This document shows positions 42,942 to 52,768 of a DNA stretch of 63,101 bases, one piece after another. Location of the stretch: positions 1-63,101 of the forward strand of contig CAYNTG010000001.1 in the NCBI GenBank assembly GCA_964400105.1. Reading direction: 5' to 3'. The notes beneath the pieces are model-generated. The model was not told where the DNA came from. It saw nothing but the letters and a program-made list of their open reading frames with translations, and did no database searches. A program made the translations under genes and the position numbers. Source of the stretch: CAYNTG01 sp964400105. Lineage in GTDB: Bacteria; UBP14; UBA6098. Numbering within the stretch: position 1 is the stretch's first letter; every line of letters begins with the position of its first letter.

Positions 42942-45900
42942 CTACCGTGCTAAAACGACCGTGCCGGAACAGAGAACCTCGCCTCCTTGCTCTATCACAT
43001 ATATATAGACCCCTGGACGAACCGGGACTCCATTGAAGTCGTATCCGTCCCAAACAAATTTATGCGCGTCGCGACCAAATATCTCAGCCATCTGGCGGCC
43101 CTGCATATCGTAAATTTTTACCACGCCGTCGATGTCGATGCGACCCGGATAATCGAATATCACCTCGTCGTTATAGCCGTCCGCCGGCGGCGGCGGTGTG
43201 AACGGCTGCGGGCTTGCATGACACCTCGTAACGGGCTTGATATATTTAACACACATATAGTAATCGTCGAGAGAATTTTCTTCGCAGATTCCGGCCATAT
43301 CCTGCGTATGCGCGATGCTGAAGAAGAGCGAATCGTCGCGTCCGATAGAGAGGCCTGCGGCATATCTCAAGTCGAGAATCAGGGTTCCGCTTCCCGCGTC
43401 GTATCTGAGCGCCGGTTCGCTGACGATATCGTAAAGATGAACCTGTGTCGCACCTCCGACGATCTGATTTACCTGAAGGATAATCTCGTCCGGATCGACT
43501 CCGGCATCCACGTCGTCCAGATGAAAAACCACCGAATCGAACTCGGCGACATCGACGTTGGTGTCGATCTCGGCGATACACCATGCGACCGGCGGGAAGA
43601 AGTCCATATAGAACTCCCAGCAATAATCCGTCGCCTCGTTGCCCCACCTGTCTATGACTCCGCGAACGCACGCCTCGACCGTCTCGCCATGGCTCCAGCA
43701 ATCGGCTGTATCCGGTATATAATAAAGGTAATGGCTCCCGAAATGGTGGCCGGAGAAACCGGGGTTCCATGTAACCTGCGAACTGGCGGTGGAATATGGT
43801 GTGCCGTTCACCTCGAGGACGAGCATATCTGATATAAGCGTATCCTCATCCTGAAACTCGATCTCGATAGACTGTTCGGGGCAAAGGCAGCTGACATAGC
43901 TACTGTCCGGCGCAATACTGACAACGATGACCGGCGGAATGTCGTTATAGACGACGCACCAATGCGTATCGGAAATAGCGGCCTGCCGGTCGTCCGGGTT
44001 ATCGAAATCGAAATCGTTGTCGTGCGACCAGACGATATATCCGAAGAACATGCCGGAAACGAGATCCGCCTCCGGAATAGCCCCCGGCGCGGTCGAAGCC
44101 CAGTAAAGGCTGTCGAAATCGGGACCGGAATATTCGACCACGGAATCGATATCCATCGGAATCCAATAGGTGTTCGTCGCGGTGAAGAATTCGACCATCA
44201 ATCCCTGGCCGGTAGTGTCCGTCGATGCGTCGTCGAACACGCCGTCGGCGTCGGAAAGCGCGAGCGTGATGAAGAATCCGTCATAATCCGCGCGAACGTA
44301 ACACGAATCCGGGATCACGATCTCCGGGCCGGTCGTGTCGTCGTCGCCTATTGTGAAGCACCAATCGATCGTAGTGTCGTTCGGCGGGCAGTTGAACGGC
44401 TCGCCTATCGTCGTCGAATCGGAGATTATCAGATAAACGCATATCTCGGAGAACTCCGTGAAATCCGCGTCCGTCGAGAATATTATCGTGTCGTCCGACC
44501 ATGAAAGCTCGGTCGCGGGCCAGGGGTAGCTTCCCCACGGCGTGCCGTCCTCGTCGATACGGACACTAACGTTATCGTGATTTATCCATGAAATCCCGTC
44601 GATGAGATGCGCCATGATATCCGGCGACCAATCTATAGAGATCTCTCCCGACATCGGTGAAATGAAATCCGTTTCCGGAGGCGAAAGATCGACGACCGCG
44701 CATAGATTCAGGCTTCCGAAATAATTATTTCCGAGCGAATCCGGCCATTGGATTATCTCCAGGCAAACCGTATCTCCGTCATCATAGGACGAAGGCGGCC
44801 ACAGAACGACCGTATCCTCGTCGGCCCCATCGGGACGCAGCTCGAAAAGCTCAGGACTGTCGCTCCATTTCACGGTATCGCCGTCCCACAGCACGATTAC
44901 TTCGGACGTGTCGATACGCTCCGGGTCTATCGTGTGAATCCAGAACGCGCCGGAATCGCAGAACGTAACCATCGGATCGATAGTCGTGTCCGGGAAGATA
45001 ATCGACAAACGCGGGCCGTCGGCGTTTATGTAGAATGTGTAGCATTCGGTGGCCATGACATTCGGGTCGCAGATAACTGTCGAATCCGCAAGGCTGTCGA
45101 GGCAGAAAATGACCGTATCGCCACCGCCGAACGGTAGCGACGGCGAGACCGACGGATCGAAGAAGACCGTGTCGCCATGCCAATAAACATGCGGGTCCGA
45201 AACAGGATAGGCGGTTCCATCTATGTAGATAATCGCAGTCGAATAATCGAGAATATAGCTCGTATCGGTAACGTGGAAACGGATCAATGGATACGGCGTC
45301 GCGACCTCGGATAGATCATCGGGCCAGTAATCCAGGATGTATGGCGCGTCCCAATCGATAACGAACCAGCATGTGTCTTCGAACCCGAACGCCGGATTGC
45401 CGAGAACGTCGTTCATATTGTCGATGGTAACCCAGATACTACCCGGAGCCTCGGGCGCACCCGGCTCGAAAAGCAGGGTGCTGTCGTGGTCGATAAGCGT
45501 AACCTCCGGCGAATCGATGTTGTAACTATGCACAAGTCCGCGTTCGCCATAGCCGATAATAATGCTGCTTGGATTGACACCCTCGACGTCGCGTATCGAC
45601 CATCTAAATTGGAACGCTGTCGTGCATGAGATTCCGAGTCCGCATTCGTCCGGCTGCTCGAGCGTGACGATCGGGCCGTCGCCGGTATCGACATCGAAGC
45701 TCCAGCAGAACGTGTCGAGAAGCGCGGAAAGCATATTATTCGCAAGACATCCCGTGCTGTCGCAGGCCTCGATAAGACATATTTCGACCGGGCCCGGTTC
45801 GAGCGTGTCGCCCGCCAGAACCGCGCTCCAAACGAGCGTGCCGGGCATCGCTATAGTCGATTCGGGAATCCATGTTAAAATGCTATCGTCATAAGTGAAT

Positions 45901-48900
45901 GTATCGCTATTGATTGTGAGAACAAAGCAGTCCGGCCTGACGAAATTCAGGCTGTCCCAAATGGCAAGTCGAACCTCTGGATGGTGATCGATCACAGTTC
46001 CGGTCGGCGAAAGATATTCGACCACCGGCGGTTCGACATCGACGGTCAAATCCCAGCATGACGCGGTCATTGCATATCCGAGGCCGTCCTCGACACCAGA
46101 AATGCATATCTCGACATCGCCGATATCGAAGATTGTCGCAGGGCTGAATACGAGGACATATTCGACCGGGTCCCATGATAATTCCGGGCCGGGGTATGCA
46201 ACTGGAACGCCGTTCACGGTGAAGCTCATGCCGGTAACAACCACGCCGTCCATGTCGTCGAAATCGAGAACGATTGTATCCTCAGGACATACCAACCCCA
46301 ACGGATATGTGATTTCCGCCTCCGGCCCACCTTGAACGACCTCGAAACACCATGTCGTGTCGAACGTCGTGCAAGCTGGACATGCCGCAGCGTAGTCGCA
46401 GGCCATATCAACATGGATACAGGCCGAATCGCCGGTGGTAAGAATACAATCCAATGGATCGAAGCTGAATATCAGCGTTTCGGGAATCCCCGCCACCATT
46501 CGCCATTCGATGGTATCCGGTGCGGGCGAAGTGGCCGATACAAACGCACATGGGCCGCCGACCACGGAAACGGTAACGGAATTTGTGTCGATCCCCGCGA
46601 TGTTGTCGGGGAATACTATATACACCTCCGGCGTGAAGCTGAATGCCTCATCGAACGGATGATCTATTATGAATTCCGGTGGAGTGTAATCATAGACGAA
46701 GTCGAACGAGTTCGGCTCCTGAGCGTTGCCGATCATATCGATAACCTCGATGCCGATCTGGAAGCGGCATCCCTCCGCCAGTATCTCCGGCGGAACGAAA
46801 TAGAGCGTATCCGCATCGGGTCCGTCGCGATAATCGACGATCATCCCGGAATCGGTTATGCCGTAATCGACGCTGTCCATAACACATGATCTATACCATA
46901 AGGTAAGGCTCGATATGTCTATTCCGTCGATATCGAAAATCTCGAATTCAAGCGTATCCGGCTGTTCGCAACCGATGACCCCGTTTCCGCTCGGCCAAAG
47001 ATTGATAATATCGGGGCCTCTTGCCGCAACAGGAAGTCTGCACGTGTCGGACCAGGCGATGCAATTCGGTTCGCAGATATCGGCCCAATCGCAGACATCG
47101 AGCACCGTGAAGATAATCGTGTCGCCGCCGAACCACCACGGGTCGAGTTGAGGAACCAGCGCGGTGTTCAAACCGACGGAATCGGTCGAGCCGGTGAACA
47201 TCCATGCCGAAACGGCGTCATCATAGCAAATCGTGTCCCATTCCGTCGTGGTTCCGGGGTGCAAAAATCCGATGCACCATGCGAGGGTATCGACCCTCCC
47301 CCATATGTCGTGGGCGTTGAACCAAATAACCGGAGTGTTATCGCTTATGGAATCGTCAACGCATGAAGGTGTCGTCCAGATCGATTCCGGCGGCGTTTGA
47401 TCGATGATAAATTCATATTCGTAAGGCCCGCTGGAAACGAAATTCATCAGATTATCATAGGCCCAGACAGTAACGCCGATGGTATCCTCCGATGAATATG
47501 GCACATCCGGGATAACGATTAGCGTTTCCGGGCGATTATGAAGGTTCCCGGACGGCCAGACATAATGGTTCGAGGTTCCAAAAACATAGCTGCTGCAGGT
47601 AACCTCTATCGACGGCCAGTATATTCCGTCGGAGTCGGACAGGGCTATGACCATCGAATCGACCGTCGGGCATGCCGATATCCATCCGTCCTCCGGCATG
47701 GCCGCATGCGGGATCGGCCCGTTAGAAGCGAGCCAGAATGTCCAGCAAGTCTGGCAATGGTTGAGGTCGCAACCCACAAGGGTATCCGTGTCGTCGGTGT
47801 TTCGGATGCAGATATCGACCGTATCGCCACCGGAAACCCATAAAGATGCATCCAATAGGCCGACATTGAAGAAGGCCGTATCCGCGACCCAATAGACGGC
47901 GCCGGAGGTATCCGAGACCCAAATCCAGCTCGATCCGCCATCGAGTGAAAACGCGAGACTATCGCCGAGAACCGGAGCAAAATCACGCGGGACATAGGAC
48001 CAAATAAGCGGCGTCCGCGTGAATATCTCCAAGCTATCGGTGGGATAGAAATCATCAGGGCATGGATTCGTTGTATCCACGACAACACACCAATTATCCA
48101 CGCCCTCGTTCAATATACCGAACATATCTTGAATTCGATTGAACTCGACGCAAACCGTCTCGCCGACGGCTGCGAATGTGGATAGGTCGATATTTAAGGT
48201 TACCAGGAATTCGTCCGGTTCCAGAATCCACGAGGTGTCTATTACACCGGGCAAATCTCCCCAATCGATAACGGAATCGGGTGCGCCCGGCGAATGAATA
48301 ACGAACCGGATCGTATTGGCATTTAGACCGTCGTCGTCATAGACCCTATATGTAAAGCCATTCGGCGGATCGAAACAACTGAGATACATCTTCAGCGGCT
48401 GCCTTCGGCTGATCATAGGACCGCCGGCACTGACTCGAATACACCACTCATCAAAACCCATCATCCCCTCTGCGAATGCCGGTGAACAACCACCCAAACC
48501 CATATAATCGAGGGAATCCTCCAGATGGGAAATTCGGATACATATCGTATCGCTGTCCACTATCCAGTCCAGGCTCGGGATCGGAAGGTTCCATGTGTCG
48601 GCATCCCAAATAACCCTCGAATCGGAACCTTTTATTGTATCGATATCTCCCGAAGGCCTCGTGAAAAGTTCGAGCAGTGTATTCGAATGGCTGAACCAAC
48701 CCGCGCATCCGGGTTCCACAACGAAGGTGATAGTATCGAAAGGCGAAACCGGCGGGATCGGTAATGTCGGAGTGGGACTCCAGGTCAGAGGATCGCTGAA
48801 TGGTGGAATAGTATCGAGCATGAACGACCACGAACTGTCCAGCGTAATATTGCCGAGAAGGTCGTTCGCCTGAACAAGCTTGACCGTAACGCTATCCGGA

Positions 48901-51761
48901 CAAAGCGGAATCGGGTCCGCCGGACCGATATAGCATCGGAATGTATCTCCGAATTGCGTTACCGGGAACATAAGCCCGGCAATCTGAATGAGAACGGTGG
49001 TAGGATCGACCTCCGATATATCGCTGATAAGCACATCGACCCAACCAAGAGGAACACATGCCGAGATGCTGCCGTCCTCAGGCCAAAGCAGCGAGGCTTC
49101 CGGTCCTATGCCATCGACGAAATAGTCCCAGCAAATCGAATCACCAGCGAGCGTATTCTGCCCGCAAAGCTCTGCAACGTCGTTACACCTTGTAACACAG
49201 CAATGCACCGTATCGCCGTTGTCGAGCGGGAAACCGCTCAGTGCGTTCGAATATATCAGCGTGTTATCGACTCCGAGCGAATGGATGCTCGTGTTAATGG
49301 CTGCAATGTCGTATTCGAAAGTCGTCGCATCGACAATGAAACGCCAATTCAGGCTTAATTCGTCAATTGGCGAGTCGTCGGAAACCTTTACACTGCAGGC
49401 GAACGAAGGGGATACCCAGCTTCCAGGAATAGGCGAAATAGAGAATGAATCCGGCATCGGGCCAAGCGTATCGACCATGAAATTAAAGACGACCGGAGCC
49501 ATCACATTGCCGACACCATCTTGGATTTCTTTTACATCGACTCGAATCGCTCCGCTGGGTAAATCCACCCCGTGAATAAAGATGGTATCGCACATCCATT
49601 CGACATCGCAGGAAGACGTGGACAGCGTGCATGTCGGACCGGGAATGAAATTAACGATGCCAGCCGTCGTATCGACACAGGTGCTGTCGTGCACCGCAAA
49701 AATGACAGTAATCGCAGTGTCGCACGAGATTATCGAGAGGTTCGACGGTTGAATCATCTCTATGGTCGGCGGATTGCAATCCACAAAGAAACTCCAGCAG
49801 CTATCGTAAACCCAGTTCGGGCCGCAGAAACCGTCAGTGAGGTCTGCGGCGGAATCGAGGCATACGTCGACCCATGCCTCGCAGGGGAAGTCGAACGGCG
49901 GGGTGTGCATCAAGAGTTTCGTCGTGGGATTATAATACGAACCCGGAAATGAAGCATCGTAATGGACGCCGTTTATCGTGTAGAATATCTTTGTCGAATC
50001 CACGCCGGAAATGTAATCGCTCAATCCGATCTGGATCATCGGCGCCGGCGATGCGATACTCGTATCCGGCGGCGGATTAATAAACCATATCTCCGGAGGA
50101 TCCTGATCGACAAGTATCGTGTCGCAAATATACAAAGCAGAACAATCGTTGAAATCGACGGCATGAAGAACGCATATTATTATCGAGTCGCCGGTTCCAT
50201 AGGACAGATATGAAATAGTGTCGAGCGGAATCATCAGTGTGTCCAAAAGATTACCATCACTGTGTCCCCATTGGAAAGCGGCATCGAATGTCCAATCGAC
50301 TATAGCGAATGTGTCTAAGACCGAATTTTTAACATCGATTCGAACAACCGTCTCAGCGAAGTTGAGACCGACAGTGTCCTCCGTTTCATCGAAAAGAACC
50401 CAGAGCTCCAGACCACTTCCAGTAGTGCAGGCCGTGAATGAATAAGACGGCTGAATAAACTCGACATCCGGCCCGATTCCACTGATATATGGAATATCGA
50501 AACAGCTAGTCGTTTCCGCATTCGCTATCCCCGGTGTCGAGGTGCTGCCCGAGTATGTTATACAAAATGTTCCAAAGGTGTCCGCGACGGAGTTGAAAAG
50601 CCACCTTGGTGAATACAAGTCGCCGGGAGCCATATCGAGATACTCGACGCAAAGGGAATCGACATAAATGTCTAATGGGTCTATGACCATCGTGGCCAAT
50701 CCGGAATCGTAGTCCACGCAAACCCATACCGTGTCGAACGGCGTTAGACCGCTAGAATTGTTTTGAATATCCGCCCAGAATACCTTTGGATTTCCACCGA
50801 GGCTGCAACCCTCGGCAGGCCAATTGCTACCGTAAGGTGCCAAAGAAAGGTCTCCGATCACGGACGAGATATTGCCAAAACCATATTTTGTAATTAAATC
50901 AAGTGTGTATCCCGCTGGAAACGTTCGCGGGTTCCAACGAAGAAGGACACCACTATTAGCATAATCCCCTCCGGCAAAAGTTATATCGATATCGAATTTT
51001 GAGGGTATCAACATAAATTCATTTCCGTAAGCAAAAAAATCCGGCGGCGTCGCGCCCTCGATACCAATAAGACCGGTCGCAACAAGCTGATCCAAATCCG
51101 AATCGAAAAGGTCAAATTCTGCCGCTACAAACGCCCCGGGAATCGAACCCTCATAGACGCTGTTCGTATCGGCACTGTTTCCGGGGATCGAAACCGGAGC
51201 ATCGTCCCTGCCGTTGATATTGATATCCCATTTATGCTCTACACCAATAGAATGCGGAAGCATCCCACTGTTGACAATGTGATATTTAACCTTAATAACG
51301 CCCAAACTAACAAGCGTTGTTTCCGCATCATCGACTACGGAAATTGTATAATGGTCAGGGGTAAAAAACTGATCGATCTGAACCTCTTCGCTGCCGGGAA
51401 GTGGAAATATCCATCTGTTCTGTATCGTGTTTGTGGAGAGCAGTTTTTTGGGATAATCCGGTGCCATGTAATCGTAGAGGTCATGATCGGGAGATGGAAC
51501 GATCCCGACCCATGCATATATCTCGCCGTCGATCTTGAAAACCGGATTCGAGGAAGGATTTGCGAGCAAAGCCTCGGTCGGAAATTCGAATGTAAGTTGT
51601 TCTCCGGTGGAATGCTTTCCGACACCGAAACCGCCTCTAGTCGAGTCGACCCGCGCCTCGCAATCCCAGTCCCATACGGAGAAATAGGTTTGTCCAAAAA
51701 CACCACCACACAAAATTAAAAAGAGCGTCGCTACATACGAAATTCTAACCAAACGGACCAC
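42942..51761 (-). CDS. giant surface protein of about 21 Ig-like modules with sorting domain
   Basis: The 2939-residue product begins with a signal peptide (ISYVATLFLILCGGVFGQ) and an N-terminal domain to about residue 425, homologous to that of the smaller giant (KYGFGNISSVIGDLSL). About 21 beta-sandwich modules of roughly 115 residues follow, alternating between a type with an early Cys (IISCDT, GISCTT) and a type with C-x-x-N...CW-F (FCGPNWVYDSCWSFFVD). The C-terminal domain (VVKIYDMQGRQMAEIFG...VRPGVYIYVIEQ) ends CSGTVVLAR. The GTG start has GGAGG five nt upstream; a TTG four codons earlier is less likely. The protein is acidic, Cys-rich and Trp-rich. It is probably a very long surface fibre or adhesin. 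There are no enzyme motifs. Confidence 0.85.
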   Translation of the reverse strand: MVRLVRISYVATLFLILCGGVFGQTYFSVWDWDCEARVDSTRGGFGVGKHSTGEQLTFEFPTEALLANPSSNPVFKIDGEIYAWVGIVPSPDHDLYDYMAPDYPKKLLSTNTIQNRWIFPLPGSEEVQIDQFFTPDHYTISVVDDAETTLVSLGVIKVKYHIVNSGMLPHSIGVEHKWDININGRDDAPVSIPGNSADTNSVYEGSIPGAFVAAEFDLFDSDLDQLVATGLIGIEGATPPDFFAYGNEFMLIPSKFDIDITFAGGDYANSGVLLRWNPRTFPAGYTLDLITKYGFGNISSVIGDLSLAPYGSNWPAEGCSLGGNPKVFWADIQNNSSGLTPFDTVWVCVDYDSGLATMVIDPLDIYVDSLCVEYLDMAPGDLYSPRWLFNSVADTFGTFCITYSGSTSTPGIANAETTSCFDIPYISGIGPDVEFIQPSYSFTACTTGSGLELWVLFDETEDTVGLNFAETVVRIDVKNSVLDTFAIVDWTFDAAFQWGHSDGNLLDTLMIPLDTISYLSYGTGDSIIICVLHAVDFNDCSALYICDTILVDQDPPEIWFINPPPDTSIASPAPMIQIGLSDYISGVDSTKIFYTINGVHYDASFPGSYYNPTTKLLMHTPPFDFPCEAWVDVCLDSAADLTDGFCGPNWVYDSCWSFFVDCNPPTIEMIQPSNLSIISCDTAITVIFAVHDSTCVDTTAGIVNFIPGPTCTLSTSSCDVEWMCDTIFIHGVDLPSGAIRVDVKEIQDGVGNVMAPVVFNFMVDTLGPMPDSFSISPIPGSWVSPSFACSVKVSDDSPIDELSLNWRFIVDATTFEYDIAAINTSIHSLGVDNTLIYSNALSGFPLDNGDTVHCCVTRCNDVAELCGQNTLAGDSICWDYFVDGIGPEASLLWPEDGSISACVPLGWVDVLISDISEVDPTTVLIQIAGLMFPVTQFGDTFRCYIGPADPIPLCPDSVTVKLVQANDLLGNITLDSSWSFMLDTIPPFSDPLTWSPTPTLPIPPVSPFDTITFVVEPGCAGWFSHSNTLLELFTRPSGDIDTIKGSDSRVIWDADTWNLPIPSLDWIVDSDTICIRISHLEDSLDYMGLGGCSPAFAEGMMGFDEWCIRVSAGGPMISRRQPLKMYLSCFDPPNGFTYRVYDDDGLNANTIRFVIHSPGAPDSVIDWGDLPGVIDTSWILEPDEFLVTLNIDLSTFAAVGETVCVEFNRIQDMFGILNEGVDNWCVVVDTTNPCPDDFYPTDSLEIFTRTPLIWSYVPRDFAPVLGDSLAFSLDGGSSWIWVSDTSGAVYWVADTAFFNVGLLDASLWVSGGDTVDICIRNTDDTDTLVGCDLNHCQTCWTFWLASNGPIPHAAMPEDGWISACPTVDSMVIALSDSDGIYWPSIEVTCSSYVFGTSNHYVWPSGNLHNRPETLIVIPDVPYSSEDTIGVTVWAYDNLMNFVSSGPYEYEFIIDQTPPESIWTTPSCVDDSISDNTPVIWFNAHDIWGRVDTLAWCIGFLHPGTTTEWDTICYDDAVSAWMFTGSTDSVGLNTALVPQLDPWWFGGDTIIFTVLDVCDWADICEPNCIAWSDTCRLPVAARGPDIINLWPSGNGVIGCEQPDTLEFEIFDIDGIDISSLTLWYRSCVMDSVDYGITDSGMIVDYRDGPDADTLYFVPPEILAEGCRFQIGIEVIDMIGNAQEPNSFDFVYDYTPPEFIIDHPFDEAFSFTPEVYIVFPDNIAGIDTNSVTVSVVGGPCAFVSATSPAPDTIEWRMVAGIPETLIFSFDPLDCILTTGDSACIHVDMACDYAAACPACTTFDTTWCFEVVQGGPEAEITYPLGLVCPEDTIVLDFDDMDGVVVTGMSFTVNGVPVAYPGPELSWDPVEYVLVFSPATIFDIGDVEICISGVEDGLGYAMTASCWDLTVDVEPPVVEYLSPTGTVIDHHPEVRLAIWDSLNFVRPDCFVLTINSDTFTYDDSILTWIPESTIAMPGTLVWSAVLAGDTLEPGPVEICLIEACDSTGCLANNMLSALLDTFCWSFDVDTGDGPIVTLEQPDECGLGISCTTAFQFRWSIRDVEGVNPSSIIIGYGERGLVHSYNIDSPEVTLIDHDSTLLFEPGAPEAPGSIWVTIDNMNDVLGNPAFGFEDTCWFVIDWDAPYILDYWPDDLSEVATPYPLIRFHVTDTSYILDYSTAIIYIDGTAYPVSDPHVYWHGDTVFFDPSVSPSLPFGGGDTVIFCLDSLADSTVICDPNVMATECYTFYINADGPRLSIIFPDTTIDPMVTFCDSGAFWIHTIDPERIDTSEVIVLWDGDTVKWSDSPELFELRPDGADEDTVVLWPPSSYDDGDTVCLEIIQWPDSLGNNYFGSLNLCAVVDLSPPETDFISPMSGEISIDWSPDIMAHLIDGISWINHDNVSVRIDEDGTPWGSYPWPATELSWSDDTIIFSTDADFTEFSEICVYLIISDSTTIGEPFNCPPNDTTIDWCFTIGDDDTTGPEIVIPDSCYVRADYDGFFITLALSDADGVFDDASTDTTGQGLMVEFFTATNTYWIPMDIDSVVEYSGPDFDSLYWASTAPGAIPEADLVSGMFFGYIVWSHDNDFDFDNPDDRQAAISDTHWCVVYNDIPPVIVVSIAPDSSYVSCLCPEQSIEIEFQDEDTLISDMLVLEVNGTPYSTASSQVTWNPGFSGHHFGSHYLYYIPDTADCWSHGETVEACVRGVIDRWGNEATDYCWEFYMDFFPPVAWCIAEIDTNVDVAEFDSVVFHLDDVDAGVDPDEIILQVNQIVGGATQVHLYDIVSEPALRYDAGSGTLILDLRYAAGLSIGRDDSLFFSIAHTQDMAGICEENSLDDYYMCVKYIKPVTRCHASPQPFTPPPPADGYNDEVIFDYPGRIDIDGVVKIYDMQGRQMAEIFGRDAHKFVWDGYDFNGVPVRPGVYIYVIEQGGEVLCSGTVVLAR

Positions 51762-51876
51762 AATGGCCTCCAATTACAATTTACATTTCTAACTTCTTAT
51801 ATTACAAGGAAGTAAAACAAATCTTCTTAAGTAATACATGACATACAGACAAATTAGTCCATAATCCATTGAAATA

Positions 51877-51904
51877 AATATAAGAATGGTGGGGGTATTG
51901 TCAA
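51877..51904 (-). promoter_or_regulatory. putative sigma70 promoter of the giant-protein locus
   Basis: A perfect TTGACA is separated from TATATT by 16 bp on the minus strand, giving a leader of about 110 AT-rich nt before the GTG. It lies just beyond the murI stop, so the giants are probably not read from the murI operon alone. Confidence 0.6.
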
Positions 51905-51922
51905 GGCGATTAGTGATTTAAC

Positions 51923-52768
51923 TTACATTTGCTGACCTGAATGGTCATCCTCGATATCGATCTTCCTAACCCGTTCGATGTTCCTTTCGAGGAACCTTGC
52001 TCCGGTAGCTCCAAATCTTTCAGGGGCATCGCTCACCAGAAACCTATGCGTCGGCTTCCTGTCGCTTTTCCGCTCTGCGCCTGCCGACTGAAGAAGGCGA
52101 TGGATCTCCATCACCGTCGATTCCGCTGAATCCACCAACTTGATGCCCGAGCCGAGCGTCTCCGAGATCACGCCTTCGAGCAAAGGGTAATGTGTGCAAC
52201 CCAATATCAAGGTGTCGATATCCGTGAGGCGCAGGTCCGCGAGGTATGTCTCGGCGACCATACGCGCGATAGGGCCGAGCGTCCATCCCTCCTCGGCGAG
52301 CGCGACGAACAGAGGACACGCTCTGGCCACGGTCTCGATCTGCGGGTTCAGCGCCTTAAGCTCCTTTTCATAGCTTTTTGATTCGATCGTGGCGTTGGTG
52401 CCGATAATGCCTATCTTGCCGTTGCGGGTCGTTCTGGCGGCGGCATACGCACCGGGTTTCACGACGCCGATGACAGGCACCGGCAACGCCGATTCGAGAT
52501 AATCCAAGGCGACGCTGGATGCCGTGTTGCAGGCGATCACGATGATCTTTACATCGAAATCGAGAAGCAGCTTCGAGTTTTCGAGGGCAAGCCTTCGCAC
52601 CCTTTCCGGGCTTCGTGTTCCGTATGGATATCGACCGGTATCGCCGAAATATACGACCTCCTCGTTTGGCATCTGTGAAAAAATCTCCTTTACGACGGTC
52701 AAACCGCCTACTCCGCTATCGAAAACCCCGATCGCGTTTTCCGGTGTGTTAATCTCGATTTCCGGCAT
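51923..52768 (-). CDS. murI: glutamate racemase
   Basis: MurI makes D-glutamate for the peptidoglycan stem peptide. Both catalytic cysteines are present, in ACNTASS and LGCTHYPLL. The N-terminal GVFDSGVGGLTVVKEI and VYFGDTGRYPYGTRS are the family start. The length of 281 is normal. GGAGAG precedes the ATG, which lies within the end of the pseudouridine synthase gene (20-bp overlap). It is the last gene of the scpA-scpB-rluB-murI run. Confidence 0.96.
   Translation of the reverse strand: MPEIEINTPENAIGVFDSGVGGLTVVKEIFSQMPNEEVVYFGDTGRYPYGTRSPERVRRLALENSKLLLDFDVKIIVIACNTASSVALDYLESALPVPVIGVVKPGAYAAARTTRNGKIGIIGTNATIESKSYEKELKALNPQIETVARACPLFVALAEEGWTLGPIARMVAETYLADLRLTDIDTLILGCTHYPLLEGVISETLGSGIKLVDSAESTVMEIHRLLQSAGAERKSDRKPTHRFLVSDAPERFGATGARFLERNIERVRKIDIEDDHSGQQM

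Noticed and set aside
42987..51719. Several plus-strand open frames of 130-280 codons opposite the giant genes
   Set aside because: They are shadow frames of a GC-biased repetitive coding region, lack start signals and show no homology-like features.
37654..51761. Tandem repeats of the giants as a CRISPR array or as non-ribosomal peptide synthetase modules
   Set aside because: The repeats are diverged protein modules of about 100-115 residues with no near-identical DNA units, and no adenylation, condensation or carrier motifs are present.
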